64,000 nucleotides of DNA from Liolophura sinensis (lineage: Eukaryota > Mollusca > Polyplacophora > Chitonida > Chitonidae): the NCBI RefSeq assembly GCF_032854445.1, contig NC_088301.1, forward strand, positions 53,743,187 to 53,807,186, written 5' to 3'. This document shows, piece by piece, positions 12,549 to 23,783 of the stretch (position 1 is the first letter of the stretch; each line of letters starts with the position of its first letter). The notes under the pieces were generated by a model that was not told the DNA's origin, did not search any database, and was given only the letters and a program-made list of their open reading frames with translations. The translations under genes were made by a program, and so were the position numbers.

Positions 12549-12561
12549 TCTTTATCTATGT
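12549..12561. repeat. Target-site duplication, left copy
   Basis: TCTTTATCTATGT directly precedes the SINE body and is repeated without mismatch after its 3' tail. The perfect match points to a recent LINE-mediated insertion. Confidence 0.9.
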
Positions 12562-12885
12562 CGGGACCGGTAGGTCCAGGATCAATCCTTGATCGAGTCA
12601 CACCTAAGACTTTAAAAGAGGAAGTTGTAACTTCCTCGCTTGGCGTTCAGCATGAAGAGGATAGTGCAACGACTGGTTGACCCATATCAGTATAATGGCT
12701 CGGGCGGGGCGGCTTACTTGCCTTCGGTAAGTCGTCTTAGTGAAGCAGCACTAAATAAAAGAGCGGTGGAAATCCGTCCTGTAACAAGGAGGCACATTAC
12801 ACGTACATGCACCCTAACGATTCCTTCATCGTCATATGACTGAAAAATTGTTGAGTACGACATTAAACCCCAAGCACTCACTCAC
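12562..12885 (+). mobile_element. SINE (mollusc-type, 5'-truncated tRNA head)
   Basis: This is a 324-bp non-autonomous retroposon flanked by a perfect 13-bp target-site duplication. Near its 5' end a degenerate Pol III B-box-like segment (AGGATCAATCC, 12578-12588) is present but no A box, so the tRNA-derived head appears truncated. The body is GC-richer and CpG-richer than the surroundings. The 3' end has the block TTGAGTACGACATTAAACCC (12851-12870) followed by CACT repeats. I recall this arrangement from abundant SINEs of molluscs, but the family name needs a repeat-library search. It is antisense to the plexin gene. The 68-codon open frame inside (12640-12843) is not a gene. Confidence 0.88.
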
Positions 12886-12898
12886 TCTTTATCTATGT
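12886..12898. repeat. Target-site duplication, right copy
   Basis: TCTTTATCTATGT directly follows the CACT tail of the SINE and is identical to the left copy. Confidence 0.9.
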
Positions 12899-15840
12899 AC
12901 AGCCTCTGAATTACACTCTCTTTCTCTTTAACTGCCCAACAGGTTCACTGGTTTAATAACCTCTTGGAAAAATCTTAAACGTTCTTTCTACTTAAAAATC
13001 ATCAAGTACAAGGCTTGCCAATAATAATGATAGTTGGTGAAGGAGGTAGATAGAAAGAAAACACCAAAACGAATAAACCAAAGCCTTTTTTAGGGACAGA
13101 ATCCCAAGTAATATTTGCAGATGAACACTTTTGTCACACTTTGTGCCGTATTCAGATAACAGTATGATAAAACAGTTTATACTATTTGTTCTGTTTGAAG
13201 ATACAAGAAGCTGTGTGAGGAGCCTAAAGGTAAAAAGTGTTTAATTAAATTTTGCAGGAGCAAGCATTACATCACACAGGCAAAACCATCAGGTTGAAGA
13301 ATCCTCTTTTCTGCTAATTGTTCCTTTGTGGGCCATTTCAAAGAAAATGCATCAACAAAGGAAAACTTACAAATATTGATTATGAGCAACTCTTCTATGT
13401 TCAAACTAGTGATAAAGAATCTTGTTAAGGTGTTATAATATCAATATTACCACACAGGCCATTGTAGGGCACAGTAACAACATTTAAAATTGTTGAATAA
13501 TGTGGACTCTTTAGATGTTTAAATAGCATTGGGCAGATCTAAAGACTTGCTGTCGGCTGAGCTGGGGGCCTACTACTGTCTAATGGGGCTAGAGTAAATT
13601 GTGACCCCAAGCCATAGGAAACATATTGGGGAAGCCAAGCTGGCAGAGAGGAGCCAAGTCCTTGTGGGGACAGATTAAAGTGATAGCTTGTCGATTCACA
13701 GACACGCTCACCAGTGTCCCTCAGGAGACCTTAACAAGATCCACTAAAATGGTACAAAATATTGATAGCAAAAAAATTTCAAAAGCAAAAACAAGGCTGG
13801 AAGGAGGCTAGGGAAGCTACAAGGGGGAGTGGCAATCAATCAATTACTGGAGATTCCAGCACACGGGTCTAAGCCATAACTCCTAAAGCCACGGCAATGT
13901 GGAAACACTCTGTAGCCCATCCACAAACAACGTCTTGCATGTGAAGGAGGTATGAGAGGCATCTTGACACTGTATCCTGGAGTCCAGTACAGGAGACACC
14001 ACTGTCCCAACATTCGATGATCACTGTACACAGTCCACACCAAATAACTGAGCTCATCTAAATAATGACCCCACCAACCAGAGAAATAAATTACAGGCAG
14101 AAATGTGGAAAAGGGCCCACTGTCAGAATGAGGTTATTGGCAATTCCACATAGTTCTTCATGACTCTGCATTCCAATCAGGGTGCTAAACCATGTAAAGC
14201 GAATCATCCTAGGCATATAAATCTAGAAAGCCCATAAAAAGGCTTATGAAGGCTTTTCTCTTCTCCTCCTCACACCAGGGTTATCTCATATCATAAATTT
14301 TCCTCACCAACTGTGGCTTAATTGTCAGACAATATGCAGCCCATTGTTTCCCACTACTGGTCACACCAGTGATTAACTGTAATGACAAAAACCGGGCAGA
14401 GTCTGTCTGGAAATGAGCTCCCAATCTAATCTGTAAAGGTCTCAACTACTACAAACAAGTGATAAAATTATCTTAAATTTCCCAGTCTGAGAATGGCTTG
14501 ACTGAAACTTTCCACTGTTACTGGTTAGTTTCAAAGAGTTGGACAATTATCACTGTTTACTTTCACTCAATTGTCTGCACCTAACCTTAACCTTACCACC
14601 TCTTTTCTGACCATCAGGCAAATTCAGAGGATGGCTGGAATGTCATTAAATTAGTGATCAAGGAGAAATGGTAGAGTACAGCAATTCTCTTTGAAGAAGT
14701 ATTTGCCTCTCTGTTCCACTGACTATCAAAGCTGCCTGATGGACACTTTGTCAACTGGAGTCAGCACACATATCTGTCACTTGTCACCATGGTGAATCAT
14801 GGTCTGCCTTTAGTGTCACAGAACAAGCTATCAGAGTCAGAATTTTTTCTCTGCTTTTCTCCCTAGCAATGTCTTGCTGGTCAAAGCTGGAAACCTTATT
14901 ACTGGTTCAGGTCAATGGCCCAGGGATTGCATCCACAGAGTCACACACCGAGAACAGGACATCTCAACAAGGAACATTGACAGATGGCATTTCTATGACC
15001 ATTCTTCCTTCAAATGGTGACAAACCAGCTCTGACAAATGGGGTCACCCATGGCCTTGTGTCAGTTCCATTCCAGTGACAAATTTCCTGGCCGCAAATCT
15101 CATTTATTTCTTAAACACTTAATTGTTCAATCTCAATCAGAACAGATTTCATTTTCACTAGAACCATATTTTTTTTAAACTGACATCTGCACTTTAACAA
15201 CAGTTTTATAGAGTGACCAAAATTTGAGTCTGTAAGTGCAGATGTTTCAAAGGGTGATGGTTTGTAAAGTATGTCTGACAACATAAAAAATAAGAACCGA
15301 ATGTGTGATTCTAAGCCTAAAATGTTACAAAATTTTGAGCTTTGAGTGAATTTCAATGCAATAACAATCTGATTTTTGGTTTGACTGAGATACATAAACA
15401 ACAGCGCACAAATATTTTCCTAAAACAGTAACAATTTTCCTTTTTGTATGCTTTTGCTATATCCTAAGCAAATCCGAGCTACACAGTATGGAGGAGTAAG
15501 GTTAGAGGTATCAGTACTGCAGAACAATTACCCACAGGGGGCAAAAAGCCAATTATCCTGCTGCTGATCATTTGTTGTTACTCAGTCTTTGCATGCAACT
15601 AAGTGCATCTCCTTGTGCCAACGAAGTGGTTTAATACCACTGTAAATCACTTATAGCAGCACAAATAGGGATTGTGCACAAATCAGTGCCATATGAATAA
15701 ACAGTCCCAAAGGGATTAACTCACACCAGAGAGTGAATGATGTAAATGTCTGGCATACCAATCCCAGAACTCGAATATTGGATTATGACAGATGTTGGAT
15801 TTACACACACTTATGAAAGGAGAGAAATCAAACTACTCAC

Positions 15841-15931
15841 TGTTTATGGACATCACAGCTGAAGAAGGTGAAGTTCGTAGACACAAAATCTTGCTTGTTC
15901 ATTCTAAGAGACAGACTCATCACAATATGAT
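15841..15931 (-). CDS. PLXNB: Plexin exon d: end of IPT1 and first Cys of PSI2
   Basis: This 91-nt exon finishes codon 133 (G|AT, Asp), encodes residues 134-162 and gives two bases of codon 163. The acceptor is ...GCCTTCCAG. Its pyrimidine tract is an uninterrupted run of 15 T on the coding strand (15941-15955). The donor is a strong GTGAGT. The product is the last strands of IPT1 (HIVMSLSLRM...FVSTNFTFFSC), matching the family pattern of hydrophobic strands before a Phe-rich strand that ends in the first PSI2 cysteine (Cys158). N152-F-T is a consensus N-glycosylation site, also present at this place in recalled plexin-B1 (NFTFYDC). The phases on both sides chain exactly with exons c and e, which makes this short exon secure despite its flanking 7.7-kb and 12.2-kb introns. 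Confidence 0.93.
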
Positions 15932-15940
15932 CTGGAAGGC

Positions 15941-15955
15941 AAAAAAAAAAAAAAA
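15941..15955 (-). promoter_or_regulatory. T15 polypyrimidine tract of the exon d acceptor
   Basis: The plus strand has A15, which reads on the plexin strand as T15 directly before GCCTTCCAG and exon d. It provides the U2AF-binding tract of this 3' splice site and is also a slippage-prone mononucleotide repeat. Confidence 0.75.
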
Positions 15956-16406
15956 GAAAAAAGGGTAAGGCAATATTTTTTTTTTTGCGTATTGACATAT
16001 ATATTTAAAGATGAGAGCATGAACAGCAATGATACGCAAATTCTACAAAATGGGAGAAATAATGAAATTGTACAGAATCTTTTCTCCTGCTTTCTTTGAT
16101 ATTAATGACAGAAGATGGCGAGATGTTATCTCTTGAAGCAAGATCATTTTATAATCTACATCAAAAAGACGGATTGGTACATAACCACAAATGCTTCAAG
16201 TGAACTGGTTCCTTAATGTTAATCATCACCATTTAACTTAAGTTGTTAAGTCTAAAGCAGGGTTACAAAGTATGGTATGTGGAATGAAGGGAGTATTTCT
16301 TTTTATTGAGGTTGATGAACAGGACAGCTGTGAATCTGTCTGGTATTCAAAAACAAGAGGCAGAGCATTCACTGGAGAAAGGGAGAGAGGAGGGTGTGGG
16401 AGTAGA

Positions 16407-16422
16407 GGGGGGGGGGGGGGGG
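16407..16422. repeat. Poly-G run (G16)
   Basis: An uninterrupted G16 run follows a GA/GT-rich purine stretch in intron c/d. Confidence 0.95.
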
Positions 16423-19400
16423 CGCAGTTCGCCTCATTTGCAAAATGAAATGAGTCCAGGGCATGCGTTTTCCATGGAATCTCTTTTAGTGTAGAGATAT
16501 TAATCCTGCCGGATCACTGGACTGCAGCGTGATTAATAGGCATTTTATACATTTTCCTGTTTCTTTTGGCTACCCAAAGAAATCCCTGCTAATAACTGGA
16601 GAGAGAGGAGGGGCTTTCTCCCTGGGATGAAGCAGAGTGCAGATTGGTTCAACAGCTGATGACTCCTCTGGAATTTCTAACGTCATTTACAGACCCGTTA
16701 TGCGATTATGACAACTGGTCCAGCTGAAGAGCTCTCTGATCCTGGAGACATACACCAGCACATTACCATAACTCCTTTCCCTAATAATACCCAATAATTA
16801 TGTAGATTCAACTGGCGGGTAACACAAGCTAGGACACAGGCTGGAAGTCCATTCATACAGAATATATATTGCCCAAAGTGTTTCAATTTCCTGTGCTCAA
16901 ACAGCTCCCAGCAAAGGAATTCCTATTTCACACCTAGCCAAGGTCAGTTCTTAGCAAACCTTGCAACAAACCATCCATCAAATATGTAAGCCCCTTAAAA
17001 CCCTTCCACATATGGTTACATTTGAGCCAAAACTGCCAAGAAAAAAAAGCAGCTTCATCTCAAAATGGCTTTTGGCCCAAAAGAAAAAGTCATGCACATT
17101 TGGGGAAAACACTATACCGAAGCAAGGCACTAGTTCAGCTCTATGATTTATTATCCCCCTATGTTGGCAGTGTGGGCGCAGTGACAAAAAGTGTGGCCAC
17201 CAGTTTCACATGCGGAAGGCATCCTCTAATTGAGTCCTTAAACATGACATCTACAAATGCAATTTTTCAAGGCCTGGCTGTTGTAAAAAGCCATGGATGT
17301 GTACAGAGAAAATTAAACAAAAACCTCATTCAGATTATGGAGACCTATTTTCAGAAGACAAATTGGACAAAAAGTTACTGTCTCCAGCTGATGGGCTAGC
17401 GCCAATGTTTGATCTTGCTTCCTGTGTGCAATTTTTTAAACCCAATATTGAAAGTCCTCTGAACTTTATGTAGCTAAACTGTTGATTCAACAACACATTC
17501 ATCAGCAAGGAAAAAGTGTGAAGTGCCTTTGACAAAGAACCCTGTACTTTAACTATTTGTGATGCATTCTTCTGTCTGAAACATCTCACCATAAGTTTGA
17601 TTTCCAACATAAATCACCATCATCATGACTGATCACAAAGTTTGCAGCTTAAATCATTTTATCCAGGGACAACAAATCAATAATTCTTCACAGCCATATT
17701 TCATAACAAACTGAAATCCATATATTTCATGCATTTGGAATACATGTGCTTTTGTTGAGGCGTGGTGGCCACTGATAAAAGATAGGCTGTTAAAGTACCA
17801 CAGATAGGTTAGTGCATTAGGCCTCGAAATCAATTTTCACATTCTGAAGCCATAACGCTTGGCAATGGTTGATCAATACCCTAAACCCTCGACATATGCA
17901 GATTTATTCGATGTTTTCGACTTTTTGCACAAATGCCAATGAAATAATGGAGATCCCAACAACTGAAGTCTTGGATGTGACGAAAACCAGCACCCAGGCT
18001 AAATAATGGCAAGGGCAGAGGTGAGATATTAACAAGGCTCCTGCATTAACATGGTCGACAAATGTGCGACCAATCATACTGGACAATGGTCACATGTCTG
18101 CTGTGACAATCACAAAGGAGCAGCTTTTGATTGAGTGATTGCAGTTTAACATTTAGCTGAGAATTACACTCAGAATGACTTCCTGCTGGCCACCTTTAAT
18201 TCATCAACAGTCTAATCTCATCCCTACACACACTCAGTAGACTAATCCAGTCAAAGGTAATGGATGCTCCCATCAGTTACTCATGGGGAGGTCAGGTAGG
18301 CTGACAGTATCAATGGACACTAGAAGTCTGTGGTGTAAAGCCTTGTCTAATGGCAAACTGCTATCTATCTTAGTACTGACAGAGCAGATAAAAACCTCAC
18401 TTCCTTCTTGGTATTAGCTCCAGATCTATTGCTGTACTGGGAATTGGGAACAAGGCCTGATCACTTCCAGCTTGAAGAGGGGAGATGGATTCAGGAGGAA
18501 ACATTGCCAGTCAGGAGTACCATAGACATGAGCTTCAGGGAAAAGCCAAGCAAAAACACCTCGCCCATATTTTCACTTACGTTTTTTTCCCTGTGATTTC
18601 ATGACTGGATTATTTGCCAAAGAATTCAACCTTTAAAGGCCAAAATCTTGGTAAGGTTTCGAGGTGTGAGTGCATCAGTTGTGAGACAGAGCTGTTAAGG
18701 GAACAATGCCCTGATGTAAAGCATTACTGACTGGCAGCCACTGATATAACTGGTACAGTAACAAGGTCAGCAAACCTTGGCACATTCTCAAAATAATCCA
18801 TTTTTTTTTCAGTATCAAGTAATCTGTACACATGCAAAGATTTAACAATCAATTGTTATTGTCTGACTCAGTGTTCTTATAGTATTACTTTAATGTTTCT
18901 TGAGTGTTAAAATGCTGTGATCCACAATCATGCACCAATAAAATCTTCTTCATGTCTCTCATTTTGAACACATACTTATTCTCATCATCCAAATAACACA
19001 TACCTTGATGAAAAGTTATCAAAGAAACAGTTGTTCAAGAGAAGTACTAATAACTCTGTAATAAAGTAATAACAAGTGAATCTAATCCATTAATGCTTGT
19101 CGTAAGGTATCAGCCCTTTCATAAAATTTACATGTTATCTTGAATCATTTCGCTAAGCTCAGATTATTACATTAAGCAGTTACAGCTGTCTGTCTGTCAA
19201 CCGGTTCTTTAGGGTATTATACCAAAAAGTTACTTCACAGAGCTGAGTCATGGAGCATTGAACACTTTCTTCAAACAGTAATTAATAACCCATTCCTCTG
19301 ATGATTCAATTTCATCCCCAAAAGTCTGCTATAATTCTAATTTTTTAAATATAAAGCTATAAATCATGATGAAATTTGATTTTCTTCAAATGCCAACTTT

Positions 19401-20412
19401 CTAAGACTACAATGTCGACCCAAGATGACCGTGAAAAATCAATAAATTCCCACAAAAATCTGCTCAAAATCCATAATCTAAATGTAAGTCATTTACTTTG
19501 GTGTATGTGATATAACAATTGATTCCCCTTCATTGCACAAAGTGCTTCCCTAGATTTTCCTCCTGACGATGCATTGGATGCCTGTCCAACACTATTTGAC
19601 ACAGCTCAAGCCATACATCTTGTATGATAGCTCGACTAATGGTAACTTCTTACAATCCAACAATCCAGTCACTTTACAATATTCATAAATCAACTTTTGT
19701 TTGCTTCTATTTCTTGGGCCCAATGTCATTAATATGCTACACCAGTTCTAGAACGCTTCATTTCAATTCCTACAGTTTGAAATGTCGTACCCCTGTCATT
19801 AAAAAAATCAATTATTTGTGCAAAATCCACTGGCAAATGGTGGCTTTTAGGATTACATTTTTTTCAGGTGTGTATCTGAATCTTATTTTGCTTTTTACAC
19901 TTCCCTGTGGAAAATGCATGCCATACTTGGGAAGGGTGGGAAGCAATAACAATTGCAACCAGCCATATGAATTCCAGAGCCCCAACATGCTGACATTAAA
20001 GAAGGTTTTTAACTGGTCTGAAATGTGGTGAACATGGTTTTGTACAAGGCTTAACAGAGCATCCTAGCTGACTATTATAGAAATCTTTCTATCTAGATCT
20101 ACACCATCCAAATGGTGTCTTTGTCAAATAAAGAATGACACTGGAATTTAAAAATATTAACCCAATGTGACCATTCTTTTTGTGTGTTTTTAAAACAACT
20201 CTGTCAAAAATTTGGTAATTATAAGGGTACCACTATCGGAGAGTAAAGATGAGAACAACTGGCTTGTTTGACTCTCGATAGCGATAGATCAGCAATAGGA
20301 TATCAAACAAAGAAACACAAAGATGTCTGAATAAGTTCAGTACATACATTTTAACACAATATACAAATTATACAACTGACAGTAATATAGAAAACAATAC
20401 AAATAATTAGAA

Positions 20413-20430
20413 ATATATATATATATATAT
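20413..20430. repeat. (AT)9 microsatellite
   Basis: A perfect AT dinucleotide tract lies in intron c/d. Confidence 0.92.
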
Positions 20431-23400
20431 AATGTCTTACAGCATTCAAATGTGGATGAAATGTTCCGGCTTCCAAAGGCTAGTCGGTCCACGTAAATAT
20501 AGAATCCACAGTTAAGATGAATTCATCAATCTACAGGATGACAATCTGATAAGTGATTTAGTACCCAACTGCCTGTGAATGTGTAAGTGGCGAGACACAA
20601 GCTGACAAAGTGCTCTGTACAGAAAATGGACTACAAATGTCGAATGTCAAAATCCTTCACACTGAATGACTGTAAATATGACTGCTCTCAAATGAACTTG
20701 AGTGAATGACTGCGAGCTTCACAATTCTGTCATTCATATTTATAGACTAACGTAAAAGAAAATTCTGGATGGTTTTATTGTAAACGTCTTTACAACACCA
20801 ATACATATTTCCAAAATGTACACTCAATTTACAATGACACTAAACTCATAAACACCGAAGCCTCGAGAACGCTCGACTGAATTACAGTGCAGGCTGTGAT
20901 GTACACAGAGAGAAAAATGTATGCCAGACACTGACAAATAAAAAAATAAATATAACACAATTTTACAGATGGGGTTCGTAGCAGTAATTTACTGTGATTA
21001 ACACACATGCAGGGCATCAGTAATAGAATGTTCTTTTATACATGTATGAAAACCTGAGTATGCAAGACCCCATCAATACATGCAGTATTTTTTGACCCCA
21101 CCCCTGACATCTACCTTAACATTGCTTTCATTGTTATTGGATGATGCTGCCAAGGTAAAACACAAGCCAAAAAAAAAACAGAAAGGAAAATAAGCAATAT
21201 CCCTACTGCAAAAAAACAATTCCGTAGTAGGGTCATATTTAATGGCCTTTGTACATTACATCTGGCACTTACGTCTATTTGGCAAACTGTCATTAGAGGT
21301 TTTTTCTCCCCTGAATTTGTGCACCAACTTCTGCACAAGAGAAATTGCCCAAAGATGGTGTGGGTTGTACCTTTCTACCTGATTTAAACAATTACACCTA
21401 TTGTTAGCAGCAATAGGCATTCTTCAGCTTTCAATAAATTGCTTGACAATTCTAACAGCAAGTGGGGAATGCACAAAAACTGGTCTTGAGAGCAAAACTG
21501 TGTCATTGGCACTGGAGATTTCATTATTTAATATGATTACACTGTTTAATTTGAGGGATAGTTAACAACGAACAATGGATGTCTATTAATTTTTCATGTC
21601 ATTTCAACTTGACCCCAATAGCTATGCTTGAACTGTTGAGTTTCGAAATACACATTTGGAAATCATAACTAAAAATATAACTCTTCAGAAAAAAAAGGAC
21701 TCTCCCCTGGCACCGAAATGTCATTAGAGGCAAATCTTAGCATTCTTTATAAATGTGTCCCATTCCTGGGTACAGAACTGCAATTATGGAAGTCTTTAAG
21801 ACAAAATTCTGAACAAGTCAAGACTACCCCAAAAATCTGGCAGATGGCATCTGTATCACTATCGTCAGTAGAAAACGGCAGGTTACGTAATGTTATACAG
21901 AATCCAAGACAAGTACAAATCATAAAGCTCGAAGCACTAAGCTGGTCCTATTTTTTTCTGCTCTTTTGTATGAAGGTGTGACCTTTTTGTGGAGAGGAAG
22001 ACATTTATAACATAAACAGTCTACCTCAATGTTCATACAGACATATGTTCTGCAGGGGTGAGCATCTCAGATATCACCAAGATCCAACACAGAAGAGCAG
22101 AAACTTAGAACACATCATTTAAACCTTTATGAAGAACAAATGGAACTCTGTTTTCCTTAGTAAAGCATAAATGTAGGATTGAAAAATTACGCTATATCAA
22201 TGAAAGACAAAAAGATCTGTAGCGCTTAAATAGGTCTGACATGAAATGTTCGAGGACATGCTGTCACAAATATTCAGGGTACTGGTGTCATGTAATTTAG
22301 TACACATATATAGGTGCTCTAATTTATCACCAATACACATGCACATGTAACTAACCAGATACAAAATTATGATGCAGATAATGTCCATAATGTTGTATGA
22401 GCAGATGGGATGTGGTGGTCATTCGGAAGTTTTAGATTTTCATGCAGTTCATGAAGCAAAATCTTTAATAATTGGCCTTGGGCATTTTCGAGCTGTGCAA
22501 TTTCACACCTTCAACACCCAAAAGTTGACAGTCACATGACAAAAAGCTCTGGATGAATCTGAGAGATTTAATGCTTTATTCCACAAGTTGGTTTTGCTCA
22601 TTCCTTCACTTGTCAATTATCTTCAACCACAGGGACCATATCTCAGAGGTAATTTTACATGGGTTATAACCTGACAGAGGGGACAATTGTTTCATCCGTC
22701 CCATTGTCCCGTATATTGGGTTTGTATCAACGGTGACCAGAGATATAATGGACGTTTAAGCCGAGCCAGGACTTAAATTGTATTTAGGGAAGAAAAGACG
22801 AGCATTCCAGGACAGGGGTATCGTTAAGAATCATGACATGTGCAGCAGACGCCCGCCTGAATGGCGCAAATGAATAGCTTGCAGGCTAACTTAACTAACC
22901 CGTTTCAGCAATCTCCCAGCTGATTGGTCAATGGGTTAATGGGGGTTGTAACCATTCCCCTCTTACAGACACCCATATCTAATTAGACACCTTAAGCTGA
23001 CTCATCGCCACTGATTAAGTCTCAACTCATTCCAAGTACTTTTGTAACGACAGCCAGAGCCATTTCCATATTTTTTTTGGATGGATAAAATGACATGCTC
23101 TACTTTCTCTTTAGAATCTCATATGGTAATGGCAGTTGACAAAAGCAGTTTTCTTGGCAACTCTATGCACCCTTTTCCATGATTGGTTTGTTATCAGACA
23201 ACAGACATAACACTAAGCACCCATAAATTTGAGGGTTAGTCTGCCAACAACTGTGCGCTATTCCTGATTCAAAGGGAAACATTGATTTTGGAATTATTGG
23301 CTTTTACAGGTTTCTTTTCTAAATTTTTTCTTCACCTTGGGCTACTTAAGGCTCCCAATTGGCATGTTGTCTTTGTACATATCTGGAATCTTGTTTTCAG

Positions 23401-23620
23401 TTAACTACAACTGGGCTGTTGGTAATGCTGGACACATTCCACAACTTTATGGAATGTGCAAAAACACATTACCAAACTCTTACAAATAGCACTGCATCCA
23501 TTTTCGTGCCTTTTGAATTAGAACTTTCTGTAGAGTCAATTCCACCTCAGCCCCTATTATTAGTCATGCTCTCATCTTACTACTTTTAGGCAGTTAAATT
23601 GTGGAAAATATGTTTCTTAC

Positions 23621-23783
23621 CTGACCCCTTGGGTATCTGAGGCAGGTCTGTCGTTTCAGGCGTCTCGCATTGTACTCCATTCTCCTGACGAGTTGCCATT
23701 GTGATGAGGACAACACCATACCCACTAAAAGCACATTGGTACTGGCTACTCAGAGGTGGCAAATTCTGTATCATCATCATCAA
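23621..23783 (-). CDS. PLXNB: Plexin exon c: core of IPT1
   Basis: This 163-nt exon encodes residues 79-132 plus the first base of codon 133. It starts in phase 0 after ...TTTGCAG and ends before GTAAGA. It contains the body of IPT1: NLPPL near the start, Cys95 and Cys117 (the conserved disulfide pair of plexin IPT1), then ETPETTDLPQIP. The recalled human equivalents read NVPDL or PLPAL, then C...C and a Pro-rich strand ending in IP. The LPQIPKGSDH stretch formed with exon d is closer to plexin-B1 (LPSIPPDQDH) than to plexin-A. A run of three Met codons at residues 80-82 reflects a GAT/ATG repeat at the exon's 5' end (about 23770-23782). It is translated and does not disturb the frame. Confidence 0.94.

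Larger units (their letters stand above)
3682..15840 (-). other. Plexin intron d/e, 12,159 bp
   Basis: This phase-2 intron runs from GTGAGT to TTTTGTAG. It is the most feature-rich intron: the SINE at 12562-12885, the CpG-retaining patch around 8980-10320, poly-C and poly-G tracts (6303-6315, 8191-8204), a G-quadruplex-type block (11561-11587) and an A17 tract (12317-12333). Confidence 0.87.
15932..23620 (-). other. Plexin intron c/d, 7,689 bp
   Basis: This phase-1 intron runs from GTAAGA to a T15-containing acceptor. It contains the G16 run at 16407-16422 and an (AT)9 tract at 20413-20430. A 135-codon plus-strand open frame (19624-20031) has no recognisable similarity, and I do not treat it as a gene. 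Confidence 0.87.

Noticed and set aside
12640-12843. 68-codon open frame on the plus strand
   Set aside because: It lies wholly within the SINE and is not a protein gene.
17022-17399. 125-codon plus-strand frame
   Set aside because: No similarity recognised and composition is like the flanking intron.
19624-20031. 135-codon plus-strand frame
   Set aside because: It has no recognisable domain and no splice or promoter context, and a frame of this length can occur by chance in 64 kb read in six frames.
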